Assembly (NCBI GenBank): GCA_001972305.1
Contig: BDDD01005108.1
Coordinates: forward strand, 1 to 64,000
Source: Cephalotus follicularis
Taxonomy: Eukaryota > Streptophyta > Magnoliopsida > Oxalidales > Cephalotaceae
Direction of reading: 5' to 3'
DNA length: 64,000 bases
Position numbers and translations under genes: made by a program. How positions within the stretch are numbered: position 1 is the first letter of the stretch; each line of letters begins with the position of its first letter. Below are positions 10,599-21,859 of the stretch, piece after piece. The notes beneath the pieces are model-generated. The model was not told the origin of the DNA. It searched no databases and worked only from the letters and a program-made list of their open reading frames with translations.

Positions 10599-13500
10599 GA
10601 CTAGCATTCCCATAAGAGTTACCGAGGATGCTAGTGATGAGGAGAAAGCAACATATCTAAAATAGAAGGATGATAATGAGATTGTCAGATGCTGCATGAT
10701 AGCAGCAATGAGCTATGACTTGTAACGTCAGCATAAGCACATGTCTGACCCTAGAGCTATCTTGCTTCACCTACAAGAGTTGTATAGTCAGAAAATCAGG
10801 ACTGCTGAATATCAGCTCTCCAGAGAGTTGTTCAGCTCTCCAAAGAGTTGTTCTGCTCTAAGATGTTAGAAGGAGCATCTGTCAACGATCATTGTCTAAA
10901 AATGATCAGCTACATTTAGCAGCTTGCATCTTTGGGTTTTATCCAAGATGTAGACTTAAGCGTAAATGTTGTCCTTCTATCGCTTCCTTTTTTATACTCT
11001 AGTTTATCATCAAATTCAACATGAACAAAGTTGAGGTTACTCTTAATAGTCTCCTCAACATGTTAAGGGATACTGAGATTCATCTCATCAAGTCCAAACA
11101 TGTTTTGCACATGGCCCAAACTTCCCAATACAACAAGGGGAAGATTGCCTTTGGGAAAGGCAATGGCAAAAGTAAGGGAAAACATGCAAGGCATAAGGCA
11201 GTACAGCCTTATGCAAGGAAACAGGAAGTCATGCCCGCGCCAAAGGTGGCACTCGTGGAGAAAAATTTAGCCTCTACTTCAGCCGAGCCCCCTCATGAGG
11301 GCCCATGCTTTTACTGTGGAGTACCTGAGCACTGGAAGAGGAACTGTAAGAAGTTCCTATCTTCCATTGGCAAAACTCATGGAAAAGGTGAGCCTTTATT
11401 ATTTATGATTCAAGTTAATATGTAGATTGAGAAGAGTTATCATACTTGTTGGTATTAGATACTGGTTATTCCTCACACATTTATGTTGATGTGCAGGACC
11501 TGTAAGGAAGTAGAACCCTTGAGAAGGGATGGACCTGAAAGTAGCTGATGGAATAAGCATTGAAGCATTAGCTATAGGATCTACTTGTATTTTGTTGTCC
11601 ACTAGCAAGAGCCTAGAGCTTAAGAACACTCTTTTTGTACCTTCCTTATGGAAGAATATCATTTCAATATCCGCCCTTATAGCGGATGGATTTACATGTG
11701 TAATAAAAGACAAGAGTTGTTCTTTGAATTAAAAGATATTTTGTATTATGAGTGCCTGGTTGACAATGGGTTATACATTTTGAATAGACATATGAATGTA
11801 TTAAATATTGAAAAAGGAACCCAAAGAAAGAGACATGACATTAACCAGGCATACATCTGACATTGTAGACTTGGTCATGCCGGTGAAAAAAGAGTCCATA
11901 GGTTGGTTGGTAAGGGATATGTTAATATCTCTCACAGTGAAACTTTACCAATATGTGAACTCTGTCTCAAAGGTAAAATAACCAAATCTCCCTTTATGAG
12001 ACAAAGAGAAAAATCTATAGATTTATTGGGATTGGTACATATAGATATTTGTGGCCCAATGCCTATTCAGGAAAGAGGTAGTTATTCCTATTTCATAACC
12101 TTTACTGATAATCTTTCATGGTATAGTTACTTATACATGATGAAGCACAAGTCTGAGGCATTTGAATGATTTAAAGAATTCAGAATTAAAGTAGAGAAAC
12201 AAATTGGAAAGAGTATTAAAACCCTACTATAAGATCGTGGAGGCGAATTTCTTTCCAATGAGTTTTTAGGTTATCTTAGGAGAATGAGATTCTCTCTCAG
12301 TGGACCCATCCAGGAACATCAGTGTATAATAGTGTATCCAAGAGGTTAACCCGTACCCTATGAGATATGGTACGAAGCATAATGAACCATACAGATCTAC
12401 CACTGTCTTTCTGGGTTCATGCGCACTCCATTTGTTAAACAAGACACCAATGAAATCTACACACAGTATGACATATGAGATATGGATTGGGAAGAAACTT
12501 CATCTTAATTACTTAGGATCTGGGGTTGCTCAACTTATTTAAAGCTAGCAGAAGCAAATAAGTTGGATGTTAGGTCACTTAAATACAAGTTTGTAAGTTA
12601 TCGCAAGAACTCTATGGGATACTATTTCTACTACTCCGATGAGAACAAAGTGTTTGTCTCAAAGTATGCCACTTTCCTAGAGAAAAAGTTTCTCTTGGAA
12701 GAATCTGGTAGGAGTAGTATTGATCTAGATAAGATTTCTACAACTCAACAGATTAATGGCCAACCAGTTGAGCCTATGAGAATAGTGGAACCAGTTGACA
12801 CACAACCTCTTCGAAGGTCTAGTAGAATACCTAGGGAACCCGAAAGGTACTATGGGAGTTTTCTCATAGAGGGAACCCAAGAGGTAAATCTTATGGATGA
12901 TGATCCAAGTAGTAATCTTGGAGCTATATTAGATATAGACTAGGATAAATGACAGTAAGCCATGAAATTCAAAATAGACGTCATATAGTCAAACCATATT
13001 TGGGACTTGGTAGATGCACCTGAGGAAAGTGTTCCCATAGGGTGCAAATGGCTAGTTAAGAGAAATATTAAAAAGGATGGGAAGGTTAACACCTTCAAGG
13101 CAAGGTTAGTAGCTAAGGGAGACAAACAGGGAGAAAGAATCGACTATGAAGAAACATTTTCTACTATTATCATGCTTAAATCCATTAGGATTTTGCTTGC
13201 TATAGTTGCACACCATGACTATGAGATATGATAGATGGATATGAAGACTGCATTCCTCAATGGACACATTGATGAAAACATCTATATGACCCAACTTGAG
13301 TGTTTCATATCCAGTGGTGAGGACCACAATGTGTGCAAGCTTAATCGATCCATTTATAGATTGAAGCAAGCATCCAGGAGCTAGAACATTTGTTTGATAA
13401 AAAGATAAAAAAAGTTTGATTTTATCAAAAATGAAGATGAACCATGTGTGTACGAGAAGTTTAATGGTAGCTCAGTCGCATTCTTGATTCTTTATGTTGA

Positions 13501-14480
13501 TGACATACTACTCATTGAGAATGATGTAAGTATGTTAACTAAAATCAAGAAATGGTTATCCATGGTTTTCTCCATGAAAGATTTGTGAGAAACATCCCAC
13601 ATCTTGGGTATCAAGGTCTATAGAGATAGACCCAAGAGGATGATTGGACTATCCCAATTTTTATACATAGACAAAGTGTTAAAGAGGTTTAGCATGAAAA
13701 ATTCCAAGAGAGGGTACCTACCTCTCTGTTATGAGATTAAGCTTTCTAAATCAATGTCTCCTATGATATTTGATGAAAGAGAACGCATGATACATATTCC
13801 CTTTGCTTCAGCAATAAAGAGCATCATGTATGCTATGTTATGCATTTGACCGGATATAGCTTTTACGGTAAGCGTTACCAGTAGATATCAGTCAGATCTA
13901 GGTGAGAGTCACTGGAAAGCAGTTGAGGATATTCTTAAGTACCTAAAAATGACTAAAGATATATTCCTAGTCTAAGGAGAAAATAGTTTGAAAGTAGAGG
14001 GTTTTACTGACTCTGACTTTTACTTTTAAACAGATGTGGATGATTCTAAATCAACATCAGATTGTGTATACACCTTGAATGGTAGTGCAATGAGCTGAAA
14101 TAGTTCCAAGCAATCAACCACTGCAGATTCAGTCACAGAGGCTGAATACATTGCAGCATCAGAAGCTGTAAAGGAATGTGTGTGGATGAAAAAGTTTATC
14201 ATAGATCTTGGTGTGGTTCTAACCATTGATGATCCAATATCTTTATATTGTGACAACAATGGGGCTATTGCATAGGCTAAGGAACCCCAGTCACACCAAA
14301 TGTATAAACACATATTGCGACTCTTCCATTTGATTAGAGATATCATTAGAAGGAGAAATATCAAAGTATAGCGAGTAACAAGAGAAGACAACATATCGGA
14401 CCCCTTTACCAAGGCCTTATCGAAAAGCGTCTTTGACAAGCACCTTTCTGGAATGTGTGTGAGACACATGGGTAACTGAC
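10599..14480 (+). pseudogene. Ty1/copia gag-pol polyprotein pseudogene (5' truncated)
   Basis: Decayed plus-strand copia polyprotein with all domains in copia order. Gag ends in a zinc knuckle, CFYCGVPEHWKRNC (near 11,310-11,350). The protease has DTGYSSH (near 11,459). Pre-integrase and integrase (HCRLGHAG, CELCLKGK, DICGPM) lie at about 11,860-12,540, RT (AFLNGHIDENIY, LYVDDILLIEN) at about 13,010-13,850, and RNase H (TEAEYIAASEA, LYCDNNGAIA, DPFTKALSK) at about 13,860-14,470. At least a dozen in-frame stops and several frameshifts are present. There is no 5' LTR: the gag frame begins abruptly where the neighbouring gypsy RT stops. Confidence 0.85.
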
Positions 14481-14498
14481 TTTAGTATTAGTGAAAGA

Positions 14499-16107
14499 TT
14501 GTTAGGGATAAGTCCTGCAAGCCAGGTTATCTTGTAATAACAATAGTTTGCAATAAACTTTTAATGTTTAATAAAGGATGTTCTTTATATTAATCAATGA
14601 CGATTGTTCATTTATATATATTTATATATATAATCAATGAATGTCCATGAAATAAAGTTTGATGACTAAGACCATGATGAGATCATACCGTGAGACTTGG
14701 TAAGCTTTATTCTATAACCTTCCTAGTCGTAGGATAACATACATGGACATATGTAATCCGGATAGACTAGCACGTTATTTGCTAGCTCGTTGAAGAGGTT
14801 GACTGTTCTCACAAGTCTTCATGTAGTGACTATATGGTATACCTGTGGGTGCTCATAACCATGATGAGTTCACTGAAGTGACTCGCAGTAAGAAGTCTTG
14901 TATGGAGTTTTACATACATGTCAGACAGGCTTCTGTTATTGCAGTAGTGTGAGTGATCCTTAGATCTGAGTCACCATATGATATCTTGTGTGTAAGACAT
15001 CGTGCTTTGATAATACTTAAGTACGTCTTCTAATCACGAGGAGTATACATGTATTAGTTAGGTATGGTAGATTGTGCATGTAGATATGTGAGTGAGCAAT
15101 ATAGAATCTACCACTCCTAGTAAAGGGAGATTATGCTCAGAGTTATTAGCTGTAAGATTTCCTGGTCATGATGAAAATGTATTAGAATGGTGATTCAAAT
15201 ACCAGAGATCAGTTAATTAGGCAGAGTTTCTAATTTGATCGTAATAGTTAATTACCTATGATATCATAATAATGAATAAACTATTAGGGACTGACATGTA
15301 CTATGCCATATGTTTAATTCGAGCATTATAGGTAGAGAGATTATATGTACACGTAACTGTAGTTCGAGGTTCAAGGTTTTATTTATATTATTTGGGGATC
15401 ATTATGCATTGCTAGATGTCGATATTGATCAGTAGGATGACCGAGATCAATTGATTATTAATCTCGTTTAATGGAGAATTAAAGATAAGATTTAATCTCT
15501 TCTTTTGATTAGAATTTTCTAATTCTATTAGAATTGACTAATTAAGAATTATAAGTGTTACAATTAATCCTACGATTAGTGTAATTATGAACCCATAGAG
15601 TCATACACAAAACAAATATGAGATTGCAAGAGTATGAGAGAGAATTAATTAATTAATTATGCTAATGTGATTAGTAAAATTGTATTAAGCTTATATGATA
15701 AGTTAATGTGATTAATGAGATTAATTAAATGTGACATTTACTTTACTTGTCTATTTTTTATCCAGATAAAGTTAGTAAGTCATTTAATGACTTAGTATAT
15801 AAGCTAAGGCAATTCATTTTTCCTAAAACTTATTAGAAACTAAGTGTTAAAGGACTAGCATCTTCAACTTGGTTCTTACTAGATTTGGCCGAAATTCTGG
15901 CTCTCTCTCTACACAGGCTCTTGATCTTCTCTTGGTGTGGATATCTTGGAAATGACATAACTTTGTTACTCAAATGCCTTGAAGTTGATAGTGGTTTTGA
16001 AAAGACAAGAAGAAGTAAAGATCTTTGAAAGTAAATGTTACTAGATTATCTACTTCTTTTGTTTTTGTTAATATATCAAAGTGATGATCAAAGTGATCTT
16101 GATAATA
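14499..16107 (+). repeat. Probable 3' LTR of the copia element
   Basis: After the polyprotein stop and a short purine-rich stretch (GTGAAAGA), the sequence TGTTAGGGATAAGTCCTGC at 14,499 has the form of an LTR start. About 1.6 kb of non-coding AT-rich DNA follows. A clear CA terminus is not seen; the end is placed where the Mutator-like target duplication begins. The true end may lie beyond that insertion, at about 17,640-17,700. There is no 5' LTR to compare with. Confidence 0.5.
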
Positions 16108-16116
16108 AATTTTAGG
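16108..16116. other. Left target-site duplication of the FRL-carrying Mutator-like element
   Basis: AATTTTAGG here is repeated as ATTTTTAGG at 17,631-17,639: nine bases, one mismatch. A 9-bp duplication is typical of Mutator-like transposition. Confidence 0.65.
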
Positions 16117-17630
16117 ATAAAATATAAAAAACCCCTAGAGTTTAAATTTACTAATACTTAACCCCCTGGATTTTCAAAAATATTAAACACCCCTTTAAGG
16201 TTTACTTTTGTTTAACGCATAACCCCCACCATTAATAGAAACGTTAATTCATGTCACAATTTTTAAAAGAATTCCTAGAGTACCCTCTAATTACACACAG
16301 AACACACCATTCTCTTCCAGGCTAGCCTTCCAAACTTCTGCAATCTCCTTCACCTCCACTTTCACCCTAGGCATCACCAATAGCCTAGACATGCAGATAA
16401 TCAAGTCCATCACCACCGAAATCAGGCTCTCCAGAATCAACACACAGACCTAGCACAAATCATTAACTTTACTGCCCCATTTTTTCACAAGAAGAACATC
16501 TGAAGCCGCCTCCAGCACGAACTTCGCCAAATCCATACACTCGGCCAGTGCCGACGGAATCGAGCTCCTCAACAAATCCAATTCCTTCTTCTTGGCCACA
16601 ACAAACCTCCAAAATTCCAATGATTTCATCTTCAAACAGAAGGACTTCAAAGCCATCAGGAGCCCGTCACCGTCGGGGTTCAGATCGGGACTGTATTCTT
16701 CTTCGAGCGACTTGAGGGTAGCCCTCTTACGCCACTTGACTATTTTGACAGCGATCTGGACACTATTGTCGATAGTGACCTCTCGCTTCTACAATGAGTC
16801 GAGCGAGGCCTGGTGTCATGGTCTAGGCCTTGGATTTTGCGCTTGATGGCCATCAATTTCTTAAGGAGGTTCTGCTCACGGTTGGTGAAGTGATCGAAGT
16901 GCTCCTTCTAGAGGAGGGTGCAACTCGTCATGAGGGAGGCCTGCCTCTGGAACTCATCAAAGCTCAGATGTGTCAACTCATTGCCCAACACACCCACCAC
17001 CCCTAACCCAACTTCAAGTCAATTGCCACCAAAACAAAACCCCACTTGCCACAAAATCAACCAAGAACCTCTCAAACACAGAACAAGCAAGCCACCATTC
17101 CAACACCCCCTTTCACCTGCCACTACCATCATCTATACTCTCCAACCGCCACCATGACTGTCATCACATAGGGCACCTCAGAGTCATAAGCGCCATCAAC
17201 TCTTCTTTGAGTCAGACCCGTGTAGAGGCCCCAAGAGACGTGCACCACCATTGGTGGAAATCACGCGAGCCACCCACCATCCATCTTCACTGCCACTGGA
17301 AGGCATAAAACATTAATCTTTGTCGATATGGTGCTTGTGTAGCCTGTGGTGGTCTCTTGCCTTGAGATATGAGGTCTTCGGAGTTGACCAGACGCCGAAA
17401 AGTGATATAGAAGCAAGAGAAAGAGTCTTATTTAAGAGAGAGAAATGTATTTAGGATTCAGCTGGTTTTGCTTGTAATTACAGTGTTACATGGAAGGGTA
17501 TTTAGGGTAAAGTAAAAAATTTGACAGAAAATATTGACAAATTTAGTTTTTGGAGAATATCTTATACTTTTAGAAATCCAAAGGGTCAAATGTTAACGAG
17601 TTTAAATATCAAATAGTTTTTTATATTTCT
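16117..17630. mobile_element. Mutator-like element carrying a captured gene fragment (Pack-MULE)
   Basis: The ends form an imperfect terminal inverted repeat. The left end runs ATAAAATATAAAAAACCCC, and the reversed right end runs AGAAATATAAAAAACTATTT. The similarity continues for about 80 bp through TTTAAA, TTAAC and GGATTT blocks. It is flanked by a 9-bp duplication with one mismatch. The interior has no transposase and instead carries an antisense piece of a FRIGIDA-like gene (16,450-16,985). The segment at 16,990-17,400 is C-rich on the plus strand and of unknown origin; it may be a second captured piece. Confidence 0.7.
16450..16985 (-). pseudogene. Captured FRIGIDA-like gene fragment inside the Mutator-like element
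   Basis: Read on the minus strand it resembles FRIGIDA-like (FRL4-type) proteins, nuclear factors of the FRI family linked to flowering time. In order it has an N-terminal coiled-coil-like part (LTHLSFDEFQRQASLMTSC, HFDHFTNREQNLLKKLMAIK), a second piece after a frameshift (REVTIDNSVQIAVK), then the start of the FRI domain (LMALKSFCLKM, EFWRFVVAKKKELDLLRS, ALAECMDLAKFVLEA). It stops soon after, at KVNDLC. At least two in-frame stops and one frameshift are present. Only the N-terminal third of such a protein is represented, so it is a transduplicated fragment. The assignment is from memory of the family motifs. Confidence 0.65.
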
Positions 17631-17639
17631 ATTTTTAGG

Positions 17640-18046
17640 TTTTACGTATTAAAGGCTGAAACTAAGGATAGTGATATAATATTAAAAGCATTTGGAATTA
17701 AATGTTAGAATAAAAGATAAAATAGTAATTTTATTAAAAGAAGCTGGCTAAAATGTTAAAATCCAAAAGAAAGAGTAAGAGATATGATGTATTTCTCTCT
17801 CACGACGTTATCGTTTAATATTTAGTTTCAACGCGTTCACGCATTTCAAATCCTTTTGGTTTTATTATCATCAAGCTGAGTTCATTGTTGTTCACAGTGG
17901 CGGGCTCCACTAAAACTGCTTCCGTTACCTTTGTCCTTACGTGAGGTAAGCTTGCTTACTACTTCTGTCTCTTATATATTCAAAATTGAAAAAAAAAAAT
18001 ATAGCATTCCTCCCTCCCTAGATGGCGATGGATAGATAGAAATGAC
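17640..18046. promoter_or_regulatory. Upstream region of the lipase gene, possible core promoter
   Basis: Non-coding. It holds a TATATAT run at 17,974-17,979 that could serve as a TATA box for the lipase gene if the hAT element downstream is ignored: it lies about 70 bp before that insertion. The position of the transcription start is not proven. Confidence 0.3.
18039..18046. other. Left target-site duplication of the hAT-like element
   Basis: GAAATGAC, repeated exactly at 18,727-18,734. Confidence 0.8.
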
Positions 18047-18726
18047 ACGGCGAAATAAAAAAATTTGAATAAAAGGGCCGGTCATAAGAGAATTTATATA
18101 TATAAAACAAAATTTATAATAAGATTTGAACTTTAAATGAAAATAGATAAATAATAAAAAAAAATCTATTTAAATCGTATTCTTCGTTTTTTTATATTAT
18201 AAAAATCATCTATAATTGTATCTGTAATTATTTTATCAGTAATTTCAATTTCAATACTTAGTTTTAACATACATCATTAAATTCTCATAAACAATTTTGA
18301 ATCACTTTCAATAATTATACAAGAATTAAATATTAATAACAAAAAAACATACCTTATTTATCAAAAATCGTTAGTTATATGACATCAATTACTTTTGTAG
18401 TTTTATCTATTATTATGTGAATGTGATTGTGTAAGTAAAAAAAAAAATAAGAATAGACAAAAAAATAAACAATCTTTCTTATTTTTTAATTGAGGTATAT
18501 TAGGATTTGAAAATTTTAATATGATTATATTTAGAATGCTAAGAAACATTTAGTTTTTCTATTTTATGTTTATTTATTTTTTCAACCAAATAAAAACGAA
18601 CAATTTAATATAAAAGTGGGATGGGCAAAAAAAAAATATTTTTGAAATCATAATTTAATTAACAGATTATATATATATATATAAAAATTTTGGGGGCCCA
18701 GGCCCTGCTTCCCTGCTTCGCCACTG
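18047..18726. mobile_element. Non-autonomous hAT-like element, 680 bp
   Basis: Flanked by a perfect 8-bp duplication, GAAATGAC, the size made by hAT transposases. The right end reversed is CAGTGGCGAAGCAGGG, a typical plant hAT terminus. The left end, ACGGCGAAAT, is a degraded match to it. The interior is AT-rich with no open frame, so it cannot move by itself. It lies 160 bp upstream of the lipase ATG, between a possible TATA box and the coding start, so it may be in the promoter or the 5' UTR. Confidence 0.75.
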
Positions 18727-18886
18727 GAAATGACTTTGTCTCTGTACTAAACTATATAATAAACAAATGCCTTTTTCTCAAATATCCTTAGAACTACCAT
18801 AAAACACAACCCAACGTTAGAGCGAATTGTCACCACCAAAACCAAAAGACCAAAAGGAAAGAGTAGATGGTCATCAGAACCGATTC

Positions 18887-21285
18887 ATGGCCAATGTTAA
18901 TAAAGTTGATGAAGATCAGAATGGGAATAATTGTGATTACGAATACGATGAGTCGAGGACCAGTAGTACATCTGCTTTGATGAGCTACTTGGTAGTGAGG
19001 CCCGAGAATGGAGGATTAGGGGACTTGTTGAGGTACATGTTGTGGGGTGACATAGGGAGTGGAGTGAGGTTCCTTGAGGGCTCAGATGATGGGGTTGTTA
19101 ATGGGGTGGCGGCTGATCACAGGTGGGTCATTTTGGTGTCTATCATTCTCCGCAAATTCATTGCCTTCTTTAGGAAACCTATGGAGTACACTGGCTACTT
19201 TCTCGACTTCTTTCTCAATCTCCTCTCTCTCAATGGAAACAATCTCTTTGCTTTATTGTACAACCTCCTTCATGGTAAATCCCCAGACCCCAAACCCTAC
19301 TCTTTTCTCTTCTCTTTTCTTCTCTTCTCTTCTCTTCACACAGTGATTGCTATATATTAGTGCTCTGTTTCTATATATGATGTGGGGATGCAGGAACGGT
19401 GGTGATACCCAAGAGAGGAACGGAAACTTTCACAAGCACAATCGGGCAAATAGATGGGCGATTTAACCTTCAGCAGTCTAACTTAGTGGAAGAAATGCAA
19501 AATTCTTCTTCAGAGGGGAGAAGCATAGAAGAAGTAGGAGAAGAAGAAGTGGAGAGCCAGGGTCTGATGGATCTCTGTATGATGGCGTCAAAGCTAGCAT
19601 ATGAAAATGCCCAAGTTGTTAGATATATTATAAATCATCACTGGAAGGCAAGCTACTCTCTCTCTGTTTTTCCTGTTAATCATTTGATATAATCAGCTTA
19701 TTCATGTAACTTTCGACCGGAACTTGTCATAAAAATGATACCCCTTTCAGATGAATTTCGTGGACTTCTACAATTGCTGGAATGGTAAGAAAGTACATTT
19801 CCATGATGGTTGTATTCACTCAAAATTTCTTCAACTTTGCAGCTTTGGTTGACGTTGAACAATCCCCTATCATTAGTTGATTATTTGCTTCAAATTGATT
19901 TGCGCTTTATTATATTTTCCATTTCTTTCTTTGTTCAAAATGATTCAACAGATTACCAAAAGGAGAAGTCCACCCAAGTGTTTATACTCTGTGACAAGCA
20001 TAGTGATGCAAATGTGATATTAATCAGCTTCAGGGGCACAGAGCCATTTGATGCTGATGATTGGAGTACTGATTTTGACTACTCTTGGTATGAGATTCCG
20101 AAACTGGGGAAAGTACACATGGGATTCTTGGAAGCCTTAGGTTTGGGCAACAGAGCTGATGCTGTCAGCTTCCAAACCCACCTTCAAACGAAAGATATGA
20201 ACTTTGCGGCATCGCACAGAGTTGAACTTACACGGACTTGTAGTGGTTGGGATCAGTCTTCCGACTCTGAGTTCAATGTGGAAAATCTACCAGAAATGGA
20301 GTTGACTGCGTACTATACCGTCAGGAGAAAGCTCAAGAGCTTATTTAAAGAGCACAAGAATGCAAAATTTTTAGTCACTGGACACAGCTTGGGTGGTGCT
20401 CTTGCTATATTGTTCCCAACTGTGCTGTTGATACATGATGAAATGGAGTTAATACAAAGGTTGTTGGGTGTATACACATTTGGACAGCCAAGGATTGGTG
20501 ACAGGCAACTGGGGAGGTTTATGGAAGCTTATTTTGAATATCCAGTCCCAAAGTACTTCAGGATAGTCTACTGTGATGACCTTGTGCCCAGGTTGCCTTA
20601 TGATGACAAAAACTTTTTGTATAAGCATTTTGGGGTATGCCTATACTATAACAGCTGCTACTTTGAGCAAGTAAGTACATGCAACTTTTTGTACAGCCCC
20701 TACCCCCAACCTCTTACGTTTTCTAATAGGTCAACTGTAAAATAATTCTTGATTACTAAATTGAGAACACACCCTTGACACTGGCCGAATATGTACAAAA
20801 GCTTTCTAGTTAATGTCAGGATCTTTGTCGACTTTACCCCCTTAAATATTTGTTTGGCCACAAGGGCATTTTATCATATGCAAGCTAAAGTAACATTCTT
20901 ATTAAACATGCCATGGAATGTCCAATTGCGTCAAATATCACATATGGTGGTCTGTCTGAAGCTCATCATGTTCTATGTGGAACTGAACTGAGTTGTTTTG
21001 TTTTCTTACTTTTCTTTTTCCTTGCATATTCTGTAGAAAATGAATGAGGAGCCAAACAAAAACTTCTTTGGACCGAGATATTGGTTTCCAGAACATCTGA
21101 ATGCTGTTTGGGAGTTGATCAGAAGTTTAATGATGCACTATATATATGGTCCCGAGTATAAGGAAGGATGGTTATCCATATTGGTCAGGTTAATAGGACT
21201 GGCCCTTCCAGGAATTTCTGCGCATTGCCCCACAGACTATGTTAACTCTGTGAGGCTTGGAAAGGAGCGGAGCGTGCTGTTCTGA
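18887..21285 (+). CDS. OBL1: Class 3 (alpha/beta-hydrolase) triacylglycerol lipase, OBL1-like
   Basis: Family role: hydrolysis of triacylglycerol at lipid droplets. Coding exons are 18,887-19,274, 19,394-19,647, 19,751-19,784, 19,952-20,670 and 21,037-21,285, giving 547 aa with every junction in frame. Intron 2 has a GC donor (AAG|GCAAGC); the others are GT-AG. The catalytic serine is Ser371 in GHSLGG; Asp434 or Asp435 (CDDLVPRLP) and His528 (ISAHCPTD) fit the rest of the triad. The SFRGTEP oxyanion-side motif is present. Residues about 75-128 are strongly hydrophobic and probably bind membrane or lipid droplet. The first in-frame ATG (18,887) is used; the frame is open upstream to 18,821, with TTG at 18,827. 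The gene appears intact. It is tail to tail with the proton-pump gene. The plain lipase-family call is near certain; the OBL1 subtype is by resemblance. Confidence 0.9.
19648..19750 (+). other. GC-AG intron (lipase intron 2)
   Basis: The donor is AAG|GCAAGC and the acceptor TTTCAG|ATGAAT. Using this GC donor keeps the frame (HHWK then MNFVDFYN) and the family sequence. No GT site nearby gives a continuous frame. Confidence 0.8.
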
Positions 21286-21838
21286 TTTCCTAGTTTTCAG
21301 AAGCAAATCTTCAAATAATGGCAGAGATGGTCCTCCAAGCTGATATTGACATCAGCTTCGGGTCAAAAGACAATCTGGCAGTATCAGTATTTCCTTCTAG
21401 ACTTATGTGAGAGTTTTTTTTTATTAAAGGAGGTTCGTAGTATCATTTTTGTGTGCCAGTAGGGCTGCTGTGCTTGGTGTTTATATATTTGAGTATCCAC
21501 ATTGATTTGTTTGTTGACATAGGTATGCCTCTTTGATTGAGATATTTACATTGGCAATCTTGTTAGGCGAAATCTGCTGCAGAGATATCTGATTACGGGA
21601 CAAAAAATATTCTAAAACTACAGTCTAGTCTTTAGGCTGCTACTTGTCTGTTGGTAGTAGATCTGCCGAAGGTGTTTGAGGTTGTAGGATCGAAACTTTC
21701 CCATTGCTTTTTATACTTCATTCAAGTCCTGTGTTTATCAGGTGAGATTTGTACAGGTGCTAAAGCCTAATCAAGTTGGAATGGAAAGCAACTATTGCCA
21801 TCTGAGTTGTAAATCAAAAATATTATTAATAATATATG

Positions 21839-21844
21839 AATAAA
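21839..21844 (+). terminator. Possible polyadenylation signal of the lipase gene
   Basis: AATAAA about 550 nt after the stop codon, within an AT-rich stretch with further near-matches. Plant signals are loose, so this is only a candidate. Confidence 0.3.
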
Positions 21845-21859
21845 TATAATAAATGTATA

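Noticed and set aside
17897..17910. CAGTGGCGGGCTCC as the left end of the hAT-like element
   Set aside because: It resembles a hAT terminus, but its flank does not match the right-hand duplication; the exact GAAATGAC duplication puts the left end at 18,047.
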